From NCBI RefSeq assembly GCF_002813915.1, contig NZ_CP019335.1, forward strand, positions 1,657,777 through 1,721,776: a stretch of 64,000 nt of DNA, in the 5' to 3' direction. The notes under the pieces are model-generated. The model worked only from the letters and a program-made list of their open reading frames with translations, did not search any database and was not told the origin of the DNA. Source of the stretch: Tenacibaculum sp. SZ-18 (GTDB lineage Bacteria; Bacteroidota; Bacteroidia; Flavobacteriales; Flavobacteriaceae). Each line of letters opens with the position of its first letter. Position 1 is the first letter of the stretch. Shown piece by piece: positions 49,626 to 60,091 of the stretch. Made by a program: the position numbers and the translations under genes.

Positions 49626-50912
49626 ATGACTTTAAATAAATTAGTTTTTTCTACACTATTATTCTTTTCATTTTTAAATATTTGTTTTTCACAAACAAAT
49701 AATGTTGATATAATATCAGGAACAATAATTGATTCTGAATCAAAACATACTTTAGAAGGAGCAACTATTTATTTTCCTAAACTTTCATTAGGAACTTATT
49801 CCGATGAAAACGGTAAATTTTCTATTAATTTAAGTGAAATAACTAACAAGGATCATATAGTTATTTCTCATTTAGGATATTCAGAAGTACGACTAAAATT
49901 GAATCTTTTTAAAAAGGATGAAATAATCAAATTATCTTCAAAAAACAATGAACTAAAAGAAGTCATCATCTCCTCAAAAGAGTTCAATCAAAAAAATTTT
50001 ATTACAGAAGCTGTAAAAAAATACAACCAACACAAACGAATCAATCCTCATATTGCATTAGCACATTACACAGAAACAGCTAAAAAAGGAGGTAACTATA
50101 TTATGTATATGGAAAGTATTGGTTATTCTCTATTCCTTGGAAATAAATTAAATGCAACTTCTTATTCAAACTATAAATTTTTTCCTGAAAATTCAAAAAT
50201 CGCTAACCAACATAAGGAATGGAAAAAATTTAAAAGGTATGTAAAAATTGAAAACGCTGATAATATTTTACCAGGTGGTAGCAGCAATTTGAACTTATTA
50301 AGATATTTTGAAACAAAAGGAATATTGTCAGAAAGTCTATTTAAAAAATATAAGTTTACTAAAGATTCTTCTTACTATAAAAATGAAAACTTAGTTTATA
50401 TAATTCATTTCAAGAATAAAATAGATGAAGGAAATATTCACATTTATAAGCACAACAGGGAAATTTTAAAGATAAAATGTGTGACCTCAAAATATTGGAG
50501 TACTGCATTTAATAAAAGAGTTAAAGCGAACACACTTATAAATTTTAAATACTTTCAAGACAGTCCTTTTATTACAGAAATCATAACTGACTTTTCGCAC
50601 AAAAAATTAAATTACACCAACAATCTCGAGATCTTAATTCAAAAGTTTAATAATTTCAATTTAACAAATGAAGATTATTGGGCTCTAAATAACTACGATA
50701 CAAACCCATTTATAAAATATAATCCTGAACAATGGAGTGAATTGAAAATCACTCCACATTCTAATTATGAAATAATACAGAATGACTTTCAACAAAATGG
50801 TCATAATTTATATGAACAATTTAAAAAAAGCTCTGATAAATGGTATTCAAAGAAAACTTCAAAGAATGAGAAAGCTATAATTCTGATTAAAAATCTGAAA
50901 AACAACTTTTAG
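49626..50912 (+). CDS. carboxypeptidase-regulatory-like domain protein
   Basis: A signal peptide (to about residue 22) is followed by a CarboxypepD_reg-like beta-sandwich (25-115: SGTIIDSESKHTLEGATIYF...GTYSDENGKFSINL), which is common at the N-terminus of TonB-linked outer-membrane proteins. The remaining 310 residues are unlike a TonB barrel and not recognised. It is probably exported to the outer membrane or periplasm, 21 bases after the TlpA-like gene. Confidence 0.82.
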   Translation: MTLNKLVFSTLLFFSFLNICFSQTNNVDIISGTIIDSESKHTLEGATIYFPKLSLGTYSDENGKFSINLSEITNKDHIVISHLGYSEVRLKLNLFKKDEIIKLSSKNNELKEVIISSKEFNQKNFITEAVKKYNQHKRINPHIALAHYTETAKKGGNYIMYMESIGYSLFLGNKLNATSYSNYKFFPENSKIANQHKEWKKFKRYVKIENADNILPGGSSNLNLLRYFETKGILSESLFKKYKFTKDSSYYKNENLVYIIHFKNKIDEGNIHIYKHNREILKIKCVTSKYWSTAFNKRVKANTLINFKYFQDSPFITEIITDFSHKKLNYTNNLEILIQKFNNFNLTNEDYWALNNYDTNPFIKYNPEQWSELKITPHSNYEIIQNDFQQNGHNLYEQFKKSSDKWYSKKTSKNEKAIILIKNLKNNF

Positions 50913-50996
50913 ATTTTAATTAATATTTCTTAAAAAATTCATGAATAAAAACAAATGACTAATTTTATAGTAATTAAACTTTTCACCTAAATTCTC

Positions 50997-51878
50997 ATGG
51001 CTAACAATAAACTTATAGTAGAAGAACGTCAAACAGATCTTGGTAATTTTATCGTTGGAAGATTACTTCCCTTCAGACAAAAAAGACAAGTTGGGCCATT
51101 TACTTTTATTGATCATATGGGACCTTCAACAATTGGTAAAGGAAATTACATGGATGTAGATCAGCATCCACATATTGGACTAAGTACGTTAACTTATCTT
51201 TTTGAAGGGGAGATTGAACACAAAGACAGCACTGGAAGCGATCAAATAATTTATCCTGGTGACGTTGGGTTTATGACTGCGGGAAAAGGTGTAACACACA
51301 CAGAAAGAACTCCACAAAACAAAAGAAATGGAGAAGAGTTTTTAATGCATGGTTATCAGATTTGGGTTGCCTTACCAAAAGAAATGGAAGAAATGAATCC
51401 AAGATTTGATTATTTTCCTAGTTCCGAAATCCCTCAACATATTTCTGGACACTTAACAATTAAAGTTGTAGCTGGTAATGCATTCGGGCAATCGGCTCCG
51501 CTACAAGGATACTCTCCACTATTTATGGTTGATATATTTGCAAAAGAAAGAACTACGCTAAATTTAAAAGGTCAAGTGAAAGGGGAAATTGCCTTTGTTG
51601 TTGTAAAAGGAGCTATATTAAATGAAGATCAAAAAGTGGAAGCTGGACAAATGTTAATTAGTAAAACGGATGATGAATGTGAAATCTGCTTAGATGCTAA
51701 TTCTCAAATATTATTATTTGGAGGTGAACCTCTACCTGAAGAACGATTTTTATTATGGAATTTTGTTTCACACAGTAAAGATAGACTTCAAGAAGCTAAA
51801 CAACAATGGAAAAACAAGGAATTCCCTAAAGTTCCTGGAGATCGAACATATATACCAATTCCTGAAATTAAGAGGTAA
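50997..51878 (+). CDS. pirin family protein
   Basis: This 293-aa bicupin has the pirin N-terminal metal site in DQHPHIGLSTLTYLFEGEIEHKDS and THTE, and a C-terminal pirin domain. Bacterial pirins include quercetin 2,3-dioxygenases and metabolic regulators, so the exact role is open. Confidence 0.93.
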   Translation: MANNKLIVEERQTDLGNFIVGRLLPFRQKRQVGPFTFIDHMGPSTIGKGNYMDVDQHPHIGLSTLTYLFEGEIEHKDSTGSDQIIYPGDVGFMTAGKGVTHTERTPQNKRNGEEFLMHGYQIWVALPKEMEEMNPRFDYFPSSEIPQHISGHLTIKVVAGNAFGQSAPLQGYSPLFMVDIFAKERTTLNLKGQVKGEIAFVVVKGAILNEDQKVEAGQMLISKTDDECEICLDANSQILLFGGEPLPEERFLLWNFVSHSKDRLQEAKQQWKNKEFPKVPGDRTYIPIPEIKR

Positions 51879-51897
51879 TGAAAAAGATTATTGTTGA

Positions 51898-52308
51898 ATG
51901 AAAGATAAAGTAAGCTACTCTAATGTTGAACTCTTGGAAATTATTAAAACAAGCGCAGACGAGAATACCATTTCAAAAGCTAAACAACTATTAAATTCGA
52001 GAAACCTGAGTAAAGAAGAATTACAAAGAGTTGAATTAAACTACCAAAAATATAAGAACTATAAACTGAAACGCCAGAATGACTCGCTCACTTACCACGA
52101 ATGGCTTACGTTTTTTCTTTTTTCATTTTTTTCTTCGAAAAAAACTCTTTGGGAAAATGAAAATTTTTCTGAATCTGAAATAGAACGATTCAAAAAGTAC
52201 GGTTATCAAAAGAAATTAAAACAGGCACAACAAACTAAATTATTTGGTTTAATTTTTTGGGCACTTATGATTTTGCTTTTTTACTTTATAGCCACCTACA
52301 AAGAATAA
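51898..52308 (+). CDS. hypothetical protein with C-terminal membrane helix
   Basis: This 136-aa protein is not recognised. The N-terminal 70 residues are helical and charged (ELLEIIKTSADENTISKAKQLL). A hydrophobic patch (WLTFFLFSFFSS) and a C-terminal transmembrane helix (LFGLIFWALMILLFYFIA) follow. It starts 20 bases after the pirin stop, so it may be cotranscribed. Confidence 0.72.
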   Translation: MKDKVSYSNVELLEIIKTSADENTISKAKQLLNSRNLSKEELQRVELNYQKYKNYKLKRQNDSLTYHEWLTFFLFSFFSSKKTLWENENFSESEIERFKKYGYQKKLKQAQQTKLFGLIFWALMILLFYFIATYKE

Positions 52309-52403
52309 ATACATTCATGCTTCACTTAAAAACAGTTATTTTTCATCTAATAATCAACAACAAACTTTATATTGCTCCATAAATTAACCAACCAAAAACT
52401 AAA

Positions 52404-53096
52404 ATGGACAATATAGATAAAAAAGTAGATTTCATTAAATGGATTATAAACACAATTGTAATTGGCTTACTTACCTTCTTTTTTAACTGGATTTTGCAAG
52501 AAAGAAAACAAGGAATAGAAGAAATTAAAACATATGATAAATATGTTGAATTAGTAACCAATGTTAATGGTTTAGCAGAAAGGAGACTACTTGCCGAATT
52601 TTTCTCTTATGTTACACCTTCACCAAAATTAAAAGAAGGCTGGAAAGAATATTACGATACTTTAAACAAACAATATTTAAACAGACTTAAAGAAAGCAAA
52701 TACACAATTAAAACAGCCGATACAGCTACTTACCAAGGAAAAATAAAATACGACAAAGCTGTTGAAATGAAAGAAATGTTGGAAAATGTTGGAGTTGTAA
52801 ATCCAATTATCTCCAAGAAAAATGCTAAGGCTGCATTAGAATGGGAAACAAAAGGATTTCGAGCATTATTAAATAAAAATATCGACGGTGCAATACTTGC
52901 TTTTGAAAACAGCGAAAACTCATATAATTCTTTTCATCAGGTTTATGAGATTGCACTTTATTTGAAACGATATCAGTCTGCCTTACAAAATCCAAATTCC
53001 TCACAATGGAAAGAAGTTTATTTAACACTGATATCAGAATATAGTTGGAAAATGCCCTCTGATATCAAGAGAGTATTAGCAGAAAAGTCAAGATAA
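52404..53096 (+). CDS. hypothetical membrane-anchored protein
   Basis: This 230-aa protein is not recognised. A single N-terminal transmembrane helix (about 11-31, IINTIVIGLLTFFFNWIL) anchors a soluble helical region. Residues about 140-200 (AKAALEWETKGFRALLNKNIDGAILAFENSENSYN) look like one or two TPR-type helix pairs. It has no obvious promoter and faces the mscS gene. Confidence 0.75.
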   Translation: MDNIDKKVDFIKWIINTIVIGLLTFFFNWILQERKQGIEEIKTYDKYVELVTNVNGLAERRLLAEFFSYVTPSPKLKEGWKEYYDTLNKQYLNRLKESKYTIKTADTATYQGKIKYDKAVEMKEMLENVGVVNPIISKKNAKAALEWETKGFRALLNKNIDGAILAFENSENSYNSFHQVYEIALYLKRYQSALQNPNSSQWKEVYLTLISEYSWKMPSDIKRVLAEKSR

Positions 53097-53122
53097 TTAA
53101 TTTCAAAAAATACGTAAGAAGA

Positions 53123-53974
53123 TCAGTCGTTATTAATATTATCTCCTATTTTTTCTATTTTACTTATAGGTATAGGTAAATCTACACCTTCGCTGATAAA
53201 TCGTTTATGTACAGCCTCTTTCAACGCACATTTTCCTCGAAATTCTTGAAATGGTTCATTCATCCATACATAAGCTCTCATGTGAATAAAACTCTCGTGA
53301 ATATCAATAACTCGAACATCGATAGTTGAAGCATCATCATCCATTACCATAGGTAATTTTATTGCTTCTTCTTGAATAATCAATCTAGCTAAATCAATAT
53401 CAGCGCGCAATCCTAATTTAAAATTATTGAAACTTAAAACATTGGAATCTTGAATCGTGTGATTTAAAACAGAATCTGTACTAATCACCGAATTAGGAAT
53501 AATTAACCTCTTATTTTCAAAATTATTAATTACGGTATGGCGAAGTGTGATATCTTCAACAATACCAACTCTTGTATCATCTAATTTAATATAATCACCT
53601 ACACGAAAAGGTTTAAAAATTACAATAAACGCACCAGCAATTAAGTTGGATAAAGCGGCTTGTGCAGCGAAACCTATAATCGCTGCAATAATTCCAGCTC
53701 CTGAAAATATCAATGTTGCTTTACTTCTTAAGGATGGAATTGTCATTACAACAACTACTAAAGCAACTAATCCAACAAAAAACTTTACTGAATTTCTTAA
53801 AAATTGAATACTGGTTCTACCAAAACGATCCGATTGTTTTGAGTTAATAAACAATAAAATACAGTAACGTATAATCCTAGAAATTAACCAAGAAACGAGT
53901 ACTACTAATAAAATATAAGCAAGTATTCCTGTTGGACTTTTCAAATCAACTATAAAAGGAAATAGATTATTCAC
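53123..53974 (-). CDS. MscS-family small-conductance mechanosensitive channel
   Basis: The protein is 283 aa with three transmembrane helices; the pore helix is Gly/Ala-rich (FSGAGIIAAIIGFAAQAALSNLIAGAF). The beta domain motif PFRVGDYIKLDDTRVGIVEDITLRHTVI is typical, followed by the alpha/beta cytoplasmic domain. It opens on membrane tension. It is the last gene of the parE-parC operon and overlaps the preceding gene by eight bases. Confidence 0.93.
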   Translation of the reverse strand: MNNLFPFIVDLKSPTGILAYILLVVLVSWLISRIIRYCILLFINSKQSDRFGRTSIQFLRNSVKFFVGLVALVVVVMTIPSLRSKATLIFSGAGIIAAIIGFAAQAALSNLIAGAFIVIFKPFRVGDYIKLDDTRVGIVEDITLRHTVINNFENKRLIIPNSVISTDSVLNHTIQDSNVLSFNNFKLGLRADIDLARLIIQEEAIKLPMVMDDDASTIDVRVIDIHESFIHMRAYVWMNEPFQEFRGKCALKEAVHKRFISEGVDLPIPISKIEKIGDNINND

Positions 53975-54302
53975 TCGTTTTTTGTTTTTCTAAAGCATTA
54001 CATCGCATGTATAAATACAATGGAAAAGTGAATGCCACGGCGATAATAAAAGTAAATGGAATTAAAATCCACCAGTATCTAATTTTTAACTTAATAGCAT
54101 CAGGAATATAAAAAGCGAAAAAAGTAAGAACCACTACAAGTAAATCTGCACTTAAAGATTTGCCAGCAAAATTAATTTTAGCATCTGCAAAAAAATTAGC
54201 AAGGGATGGATCTTCGGCATACTGAAAATATTGAATATTATAATACCAAGTATAACAAATTCCTACAATCGCTAATGCCAAATACAAATACTTTAATTTC
54301 AT
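53967..54302 (-). CDS. DUF2834 membrane protein
   Basis: This 111-aa protein has three transmembrane helices. YYNIQYFQYAEDPSLANFFADAKINFAGKSLSADLLVV matches the DUF2834 pattern (a conserved Phe-Phe-x-x-Ala, then (S/T)ADLLV). It starts directly at the parC stop. Function unknown. Confidence 0.82.
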   Translation of the reverse strand: MKLKYLYLALAIVGICYTWYYNIQYFQYAEDPSLANFFADAKINFAGKSLSADLLVVVLTFFAFYIPDAIKLKIRYWWILIPFTFIIAVAFTFPLYLYMRCNALEKQKTSE

Positions 54303-56981
54303 TTAAAATAATGCTGTTTGATTTTCCTCGTCGTTACTATCTTTTTTCTTTTTTATTGCTGCTTGTAAAGCTTTATTAGATTTATTTTCCTTGAGTTTAT
54401 TAATTTCATCTGAAGACTCCATTGTTTCTTCTTCATTTACTTCGATTTCTTCAATCTTTTCTTCTGGTTCCTCAAAGGGTAATGGATCTAATAAATTTAC
54501 AGTTCTAATTTTCGCTTGTGTTAACTGATTTCCCGTTGCTTTAATTCCTTTGATAGAAATAAATTCTTCAAAATTTACCTCCATTTTTGGTAGGCTACGT
54601 TTCGAAAATATGATTTCAGCCACTGGTCTGTAATCAGTAGCGACTATTTGTAACTGTGTCTTTTCATGATCTGTGATAAAGATTTCCTCTTTATCTGAAT
54701 TTTCAAGCAAGAATCGTTTTACAAAATAGCGCTCTTTATATCCGTCATAATAAATTACAGAAATAGGTTTTTTGGGTTTCCATTTTTCTAAAACAATCAT
54801 ACCGTTATCGAAATGCATCGCTAAATCTGGAGTAACAGCTTTTATTTTTCCCGATTGATTTATTATTAAAATCTTGTCCTCTGCTCTAAATTCGCCAAGC
54901 AACTCACCTCGTTCATCAACATTTAAACGTTGAACTGCATCATCAAACCAAATTTTACGTGGTTTTAATGTAGAAACTCCTGCTTCCTTAAATTCAATTT
55001 TCTTTATACTATGTTTGGAAACTAAATTTCCACGAACAGATCTACCTTTTATTGCTAAATCAGCAAAATCTAAATCCCATTTTAGTTTCTTAATACTTCC
55101 AACTGCCCTTAATAACACTGTTACTAATTCTGCTTCACCATTTGGGTTTGCTGAAAAGTACAACACTTTAGAGCCTTTACTGCCATTGGTTAAATCGTAT
55201 TCTTTATCTCTAGTCACAGAAGTTACATTAAAACGTTTCATGTAACTTGGTCCACGAGTTCCATCTTTATAAATGAGATTATAAACTGTTCGTTTATCCT
55301 TTTTCTTGAATACAGCTACATGGATGATTCCTTTTCCTACAAAAGTTTTAGAATCAACTTTCGTAACAACCATAGAACCATCTTCTTTGAAAACAATGAT
55401 ATCATCAATATCAGCACAATCTGCAACAAACTCATCTTTACGCAGAGAAGTTCCAATAAAACCCTCTTCCCGATTTACATAAAGTTTTGAATTTCGCATT
55501 ACAACTTTCGTTGCAACGATGTCATCAAAAATTCTGATTTCGGTTTTACGCTCTTTTCCTTTGCCATATTTAGCTTTTAATTCTTTGAAATAATCAATTG
55601 CAAAATCAATAAGAGTGTCTAAATGATGCTTTACTTCTGCTATTTTCTCTTCTAAACTTTCAATGAATTGCTTCGCTTTATCGATATCAAACTTAGAGAT
55701 CTTTTTTATTCTGATTTCTGTTAATTTTACAATATCCTCCTCTGTAACGGCTCTTTTTAAGTGCTTTGTATGGGGTTTTAAACCTAAATCGATAGCCTTA
55801 ATTACACCTTCCCAAGTTTCTTGCTCCTCAATATCACGATAAATTCTATTCTCAATAAAAATTCGTTCTAAAGATGAAAAATGCCATTGTTCTTCTAATT
55901 CATTTAACTGGATTTCTAACTCACGCTTTAATAGTTCTACCGTAAAATCAGTAGATTTTTTAAGAACTTCCGAAACTCCTATGAAAATTGGTTTATTATC
56001 TTCAATAATACAGGATAATGGTGAGATTGAACTTTCACAACTTGTAAAAGCGTATAATGCATCTATTGTTTTATCTGGTGATATATTTGGTGGTAAATGG
56101 ACTAAAATTTCTACGTTAGCAGCCGTATTATCTTCAATCTTTTTAATTTTGATCTTCCCTTTATCATTAGCTTTTAGGATGCTATCAATTAAAGAAGAAG
56201 TTGTTGTTCCGAAAGGAACTTCTGTAATTACCAACGTTTTTTTGTCTAATTGAGAAATTTTTGCTCTTACACGAACCTTCCCTCCTCTTTTACCATCGTT
56301 ATAATTTGAAACATCAGCAATTCCACCAGTTAAAAAATCTGGAACTAGCGTGAAACTGCGACCTTTTAAATATTTGATAGAAGCATCAATTAATTCATTA
56401 AAATTGTGTGGTAAAATTTTTGTAGACAAACCAACTGCAATTCCTTCTGCTCCTTGTGCTAAAAGTAATGGAAACTTCACGGGAAGATTCACAGGTTCAT
56501 TTTTTCTTCCATCATAAGAAAGCTGCCATTCTGTTGTCTTTGCATTGAAAACAACATCTAATGCGAATTTAGACAAACGTGCTTCAATATAACGTGAAGC
56601 TGCGGCTCTATCTCCTGTTAAGATATTTCCCCAGTTCCCTTGCATGTCAATTAACAACTCTTTTTGTCCCATTTGTACCATAGCATCAGCTATAGAAGCA
56701 TCTCCATGTGGATGATATTGCATCGTATGACCAACAATATTCGCTACTTTGTTATAACGACCATCATCTAAATCCTTCATGGAATGCATAATCCTTCTTT
56801 GTACAGGTTTAAAACCATCTTCGATAGAGGGAACAGCACGTTCTAAAATTACATAAGAAGCATAGTCTAAAAACCAATCTTTATACATTCCTGTCACCTT
56901 AGTTATGGACTCTGTAGGATCAGCTTGATTTTCGTTTGTTAATTCTTCTTCGTGTTCGTAATTACTATTTTCTTCGCTCAT
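54303..56981 (-). CDS. parC: DNA topoisomerase IV subunit A
   Basis: ParC/GyrA-type subunit of 892 aa. The catalytic Tyr is Y131 in AASRYIEARL. The quinolone-determining region HPHGDASIADAM has Ala95 where E. coli ParC has Ser80, and Asp99 in the place of Glu84; as far as I recall Ala is normal in this phylum. A degenerate C-terminal beta-pinwheel replaces the GyrA-box form, and an acidic tail (820-892) ends the protein. It decatenates chromosomes with ParE. Confidence 0.95.
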   Translation of the reverse strand: MSEENSNYEHEEELTNENQADPTESITKVTGMYKDWFLDYASYVILERAVPSIEDGFKPVQRRIMHSMKDLDDGRYNKVANIVGHTMQYHPHGDASIADAMVQMGQKELLIDMQGNWGNILTGDRAAASRYIEARLSKFALDVVFNAKTTEWQLSYDGRKNEPVNLPVKFPLLLAQGAEGIAVGLSTKILPHNFNELIDASIKYLKGRSFTLVPDFLTGGIADVSNYNDGKRGGKVRVRAKISQLDKKTLVITEVPFGTTTSSLIDSILKANDKGKIKIKKIEDNTAANVEILVHLPPNISPDKTIDALYAFTSCESSISPLSCIIEDNKPIFIGVSEVLKKSTDFTVELLKRELEIQLNELEEQWHFSSLERIFIENRIYRDIEEQETWEGVIKAIDLGLKPHTKHLKRAVTEEDIVKLTEIRIKKISKFDIDKAKQFIESLEEKIAEVKHHLDTLIDFAIDYFKELKAKYGKGKERKTEIRIFDDIVATKVVMRNSKLYVNREEGFIGTSLRKDEFVADCADIDDIIVFKEDGSMVVTKVDSKTFVGKGIIHVAVFKKKDKRTVYNLIYKDGTRGPSYMKRFNVTSVTRDKEYDLTNGSKGSKVLYFSANPNGEAELVTVLLRAVGSIKKLKWDLDFADLAIKGRSVRGNLVSKHSIKKIEFKEAGVSTLKPRKIWFDDAVQRLNVDERGELLGEFRAEDKILIINQSGKIKAVTPDLAMHFDNGMIVLEKWKPKKPISVIYYDGYKERYFVKRFLLENSDKEEIFITDHEKTQLQIVATDYRPVAEIIFSKRSLPKMEVNFEEFISIKGIKATGNQLTQAKIRTVNLLDPLPFEEPEEKIEEIEVNEEETMESSDEINKLKENKSNKALQAAIKKKKDSNDEENQTALF

Positions 56982-56984
56982 GTA

Positions 56985-57884
56985 TTATAAACGTTTAACC
57001 GTTTTGAGTTTGTTTTTTAAATCTTTCTCTGATCTTTTTTTCGCTTTTTCAAATTCTAAATATCTCGAATACCATCTATCCACAACAAATATACCTCTGT
57101 ATTTATCTTTAATAGAAGCGTAAATTCTTATTTCTGAAGGTTTAGTTAAATTTTCAAAATAAGCAAGAAAACGATAGACTCTTCCATATACATCATCAGA
57201 TAAATATTGCTCAAACCTCAATTTTCTAATTTTTCCATTTTTTTCTTTAATGGAATCACATTCAGTCAGCATTAATGGAATCCAACCTTTTCTAAATGAA
57301 CGATATTCTGTATTCTCTTCATTAATTATTGGCATGGATTTTCTTTCACATTTATCATCTGATTTTAACGCAAATAATTCTAATTCCTTCTTTCTCTTAT
57401 CAGATATATCACTTTTACTTCGAATAGAAAGTTCTGCATATTCATTTCTTTTATAATAATGATCCGACCAAAATATTTTACTAGAAACATGATAAACTTG
57501 ATCAACTGAATTCAAATGAATCCTTATTTCTTGCGGAAAATCGGATTTATCTCGATGGACTTTATATCTAAAGATCTTAACTTTATCTCCTAAAACTTCT
57601 TTAAGTTTGATACTATTTATCTTACCATACCTTTCCTGATACCATTTACAAACTTTTATAACATGTTCTTTTGTATAACGTTCTCTGAAACCTTTTTCCG
57701 AATAAGTATTATTTAATTGAAAAAAATCTCCTTTATTACATAAATCAAAAGACATAAGAGAAAAGTCCGTTAAAAGCTCCCTAAACTTTTTATTGAAGTT
57801 TAATGTGTCTATTCTTTTAAATTGACAGTTTCCAGTAATTCCAATTGATAGAAAAAACAGACATATAAATATTTTTTTCATCAA
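56985..57884 (-). CDS. hypothetical secreted protein between parE and parC
   Basis: This 299-aa protein has a signal peptide (MMKKIFICLFFLSIGITGNCQ). The mature part is basic and charged (KFRELLTDFSLMSFDLCNKGDFFQL; KEVLGDKVKIFRYKVHRDK) with no domain I recognise; the start resembles DUF3887-like folds only vaguely. It lies 21 bases after parE and three before parC, so it must be cotranscribed with them, though an exported protein has no obvious link to topoisomerase IV. Confidence 0.82.
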   Translation of the reverse strand: MMKKIFICLFFLSIGITGNCQFKRIDTLNFNKKFRELLTDFSLMSFDLCNKGDFFQLNNTYSEKGFRERYTKEHVIKVCKWYQERYGKINSIKLKEVLGDKVKIFRYKVHRDKSDFPQEIRIHLNSVDQVYHVSSKIFWSDHYYKRNEYAELSIRSKSDISDKRKKELELFALKSDDKCERKSMPIINEENTEYRSFRKGWIPLMLTECDSIKEKNGKIRKLRFEQYLSDDVYGRVYRFLAYFENLTKPSEIRIYASIKDKYRGIFVVDRWYSRYLEFEKAKKRSEKDLKNKLKTVKRL

Positions 57885-57905
57885 AAATTAATTTTCTTAA
57901 AATAA

Positions 57906-59765
57906 TTAATTATCAGTAGAAACCAAATCCTGTTCTACTTTTAAATTTTGAATGATAAATTTTTGACGATCTGGTGTGTTTTTTCCCATGTAAAACTGTA
58001 ACATCTGTTCAATAGACATTTCTTTATCTAACATGACAGGATCCAAACGCATATCTTCCCCAATAAAGTGAACGAATTCGTTTGGAGAAATCTCCCCTAA
58101 ACCTTTAAATCGCGTAATTTCAGGCTTTCCTCTTAATTTTTGTATTGCTTCCTGCTTCTCTGTCTCAGAATAACAGTAATGAGTTTCTTTTTTATTTCGA
58201 ACTCTAAATAATGGAGTTTCCAAAATATATAAATGTCCTTCTTTAATTACTTCAGGAAAGAATTGTAAAAAGAATGTAATTAATAATAAACGGATGTGCA
58301 TTCCATCGACATCGGCATCGGTAGCAATTACAATATTATTATATCGTAAACCTTCTAAGCCATCTTCGATATTTAAAGCAGCTTGCAATAAATTAAACTC
58401 TTCATTTTCATACACAATCTTTTTTGTTAATCCGTATGAATTTAAAGGTTTTCCCTTCAAACTAAAAACAGCTTGAGTATTAACATTTCTTGACTTGGTA
58501 ATAGACCCAGATGCAGAATCACCCTCGGTAATAAATAAAGTTGTGTTTAAATAGTCTTCTTTTTTAGTATCTCCAAAATGAATTCTGCAATCTCGAAGTT
58601 TTTTATTGTGTAAACTAGCTTTCTTAGCTCTATCTCTTGCCAGTTTTCGAATACCAGATAATTCTTTACGTTCTTTTTCAGCTTGTATAATTTTCTTTTG
58701 AAGAATCTCAGCAATTTCTTGGTTCTTATGTAAGAAATTATCCAGCTTTGTTTTTATAAAATCGTTGATATAGGTCCTAACAGTTGGTAAATCTCCTCCC
58801 ATTTCTGTAGAACCCAATTTTGTTTTTGTTTGACTTTCAAAAACAGGTTCCATTACTTTTATAGAAATAGCTGCTATAATGGATTTACGAACATCAGAAG
58901 CATCAAAATTTTTACCATAAAAATCACGAATTGTTTTTACAACAGCTTCTCGAAAAGCTGCTTGATGTGTTCCTCCTTGGGTTGTGTTTTGTCCATTTAC
59001 AAAGGAATGATATTCTTCAGAATATTGAGTTTTACTATGTGTCATAGCAACTTCAATATCATCTCCTTTTAAATGAATGATTGGATACAACATATCTTCT
59101 TTATTATTGTTGTCTTCCAATAAATCTTTTAATCCATTCTTAGAATAATACTTTTCTCCGTTGAATACTATTGTTAAACCTGGATTCAGGTATACGTAAT
59201 TTTTAAGTAAACGAATTACATACTCTGGGCGATACTTATAATTTTTAAAAATTGCATCATCAGCAACAAAAGTTACCTTCGTTCCTCTTCTTCTTGTTGT
59301 TTCCTCTAGGGTTTCTTGACTAGTAAGATTTCCTTTTTCAAACTCTGCTGATGCAGATTTTCCATCGCGAGTACTTTCAACTTTAAAATATGTTGAAAGT
59401 GCGTTTACTGCCTTCGTACCAACTCCATTTAAACCAACTGATTTCTTAAAAGCTCTAGAATCATATTTACCTCCAGTATTCATTTTAGAAACTACATCTA
59501 CAACTTTTCCTAATGGAATACCACGTCCATAATCTCGAACAACTACTTTATTTCCTTGAATAGAAACTTCAATGGTTTTACCTGTACCCATCACAAACTC
59601 GTCAATGGAATTATCGAGCACCTCTTTCACTAAGATGTAAATACCATCGTCAGGTGATGAACCATCTCCTAATTTACCAATATACATTCCCGGTCGCATA
59701 CGGATATGCTCTTTCCAGTCGAGTGAACGTATATTATCTTCGGTATATTTTGTTTCTTGCGTCAT
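57906..59765 (-). CDS. parE: DNA topoisomerase IV subunit B
   Basis: This 619-aa protein has a GHKL ATPase domain ([44 protein letters not shown]), a transducer domain, and a TOPRIM domain with TEGDSASGS and [10 protein letters not shown]. It is first in the operon parE, secreted hypothetical, parC, DUF2834, mscS. Its length and pairing with parC identify it as ParE rather than GyrB. Confidence 0.96.
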   Translation of the reverse strand: MTQETKYTEDNIRSLDWKEHIRMRPGMYIGKLGDGSSPDDGIYILVKEVLDNSIDEFVMGTGKTIEVSIQGNKVVVRDYGRGIPLGKVVDVVSKMNTGGKYDSRAFKKSVGLNGVGTKAVNALSTYFKVESTRDGKSASAEFEKGNLTSQETLEETTRRRGTKVTFVADDAIFKNYKYRPEYVIRLLKNYVYLNPGLTIVFNGEKYYSKNGLKDLLEDNNNKEDMLYPIIHLKGDDIEVAMTHSKTQYSEEYHSFVNGQNTTQGGTHQAAFREAVVKTIRDFYGKNFDASDVRKSIIAAISIKVMEPVFESQTKTKLGSTEMGGDLPTVRTYINDFIKTKLDNFLHKNQEIAEILQKKIIQAEKERKELSGIRKLARDRAKKASLHNKKLRDCRIHFGDTKKEDYLNTTLFITEGDSASGSITKSRNVNTQAVFSLKGKPLNSYGLTKKIVYENEEFNLLQAALNIEDGLEGLRYNNIVIATDADVDGMHIRLLLITFFLQFFPEVIKEGHLYILETPLFRVRNKKETHYCYSETEKQEAIQKLRGKPEITRFKGLGEISPNEFVHFIGEDMRLDPVMLDKEMSIEQMLQFYMGKNTPDRQKFIIQNLKVEQDLVSTDN

Positions 59766-60091
59766 AAAAATGAGTAAATAATGAAGTGTCCGCTAAAATA
59801 AGCTTTACCCAGAAAAAACAAAAAACTCTATTCATATAGTTATTAACACAAAATCAATATTTTGATTAAAACAGATCAATTTTGAGGAATTCCTATGCGA
59901 AAATTCAGTAATATCAACTAAAAACCACTAGAAAAATTTGAATCTAAATATTCATAAACTAATTTTTATGAAATAAAACTCTCGATTAAAAAGGAACGTT
60001 TCTTTAAAAAACTAGATCGAAAACCATTCGAAATAAAAATTCCATTAACATTGCTATTAATGGAATTATATTATTGATTAGAAATTATAAA
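59766..60091. other. 326-base intergenic region between parE and guaB
   Basis: The region holds the parE 5' region on one side and the guaB terminator (60038-60067) on the other. The rest is AT-rich, with no frame longer than a few codons and no convincing promoter box. I see nothing else in it. Confidence 0.6.
60038..60067 (-). terminator. Rho-independent terminator of guaB
   Basis: AATTCCATTAA and TTAATGGAATT form an 11-bp stem, followed on the minus strand by TTTTTATTT, 25 bases after the guaB stop. Confidence 0.8.

Noticed and set aside
59885..59894. Palindrome AGGAATTCCT between parE and guaB
   Set aside because: A 10-base palindrome without promoter or partner copies; expected by chance in AT-rich DNA.
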